Assembly (NCBI RefSeq): GCF_050948215.1
Contig: NC_135149.1
Location: forward strand, 1,054,001 to 1,118,000
Length of the DNA: 64,000 bases
Origin: Halictus rubicundus
Taxonomy: Eukaryota > Arthropoda > Insecta > Hymenoptera > Halictidae
Direction: 5' to 3'
The notes under the pieces were generated by a model that searched no databases, was not told the origin of the DNA, and worked only from the letters and a program-made list of their open reading frames with translations. The position numbers and the translations under genes were made by a program. This document shows positions 63,818 to 64,000 of this stretch, piece after piece. The stretch's first letter is position 1. Every line of letters starts with the position of its first letter.

Positions 63818-64000
63818 AGAGAGGATAGGAGAGTGCTCACGCCCGGGGTTTCGGCGTTCCCACTTTCGTGACATCGCCGCTTTAGCATGGCACAGAACCG
63901 TGTCGTCTTTCCTGGAACAGAACCGTGTCGTCTTTCCTGGAACAGAACCGTGTCGTCTTTTAGCATGACACAGAACCGTGTCGTCTTTCCTGGAACAGAA
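63818..64000. mobile_element. Start of a second copy of the 59.1-63.8 kb element, cut by the window edge
   Basis: AGAGAGGATAGGAGAGTGCT and the following ~65 bp match the left end at 59106. It then carries at least four subterminal repeats with core CAGAACCGTGTCGTC in place of CAGAACCGGTCAGTC, separated by TTTCCTGGAA or TTTTAGCATGA. The rest lies beyond the window. Confidence 0.75.

Noticed and set aside
59106..64000. CRISPR-like array in the short repeats near the right edge
   Set aside because: The 25-28 bp repeats are contiguous subterminal transposon repeats in eukaryotic DNA, without unique spacers.

Overview
The window is AT-rich insect nuclear DNA. Genes have introns, spacers are long and AT-rich, and small DNA transposons are dense. 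Orthologues of the cGMP-dependent kinase foraging, of TACO1 and of PINX1 are present, and repeat styles (CAGGGTGTCC-type, TTAA-type and hAT-type elements) suggest a hymenopteran such as a bee, ant or wasp. The order-level call is an inference; the species cannot be read from the sequence.

Layout. From the left edge to about 51 kb the window lies inside or at the 5' end of the foraging (PKG) gene on the minus strand. The distal first coding exon is at 50.36-50.83 kb, an alternative first coding exon at 19.34-19.62 kb, and the first shared exon (start of cyclic-nucleotide-binding domain A) at 16.00-16.17 kb. The rest of the kinase must lie left of the window or in small exons I could not recognise. 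Both first exons join the shared exon in the same phase. One carries RAQGISAEP, as in vertebrate PKG I-alpha, and the other KRQAISAEP, as in PKG I-beta. The roughly 50 kb of introns hold many TIR elements, a diverged ~195 bp tandem array, a 207 bp hAT-type element with a perfect 8 bp target duplication, a 199-codon GC-rich ORF of unknown nature, and GC-rich or GA/CT-rich islands that may be regulatory.

From 53.3 to 58.6 kb two compact genes converge: TACO1 (plus strand, four coding exons, 265 aa, mitochondrial translation) and PINX1 (minus strand, four coding exons, 752 aa, nucleolar G-patch protein). PINX1 intron 1 appears to be a GC-AG intron.

From 59.1 kb to the right edge lies a nested inverted-repeat structure: a 4.7 kb element with ~1 kb terminal inverted repeats and a 9 bp flanking direct repeat (GATATTACC), containing a 2.3 kb hAT-like foldback element, which itself contains two nearly identical 671 bp direct repeats plus a third inverted copy. 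A second copy of the outer element begins at 63818. A diverged copy of its terminus ends 63 bp upstream of the TACO1 start codon. I consider this the most unusual structure in the window. It looks like a non-autonomous transposon family; I see no transposase in it.
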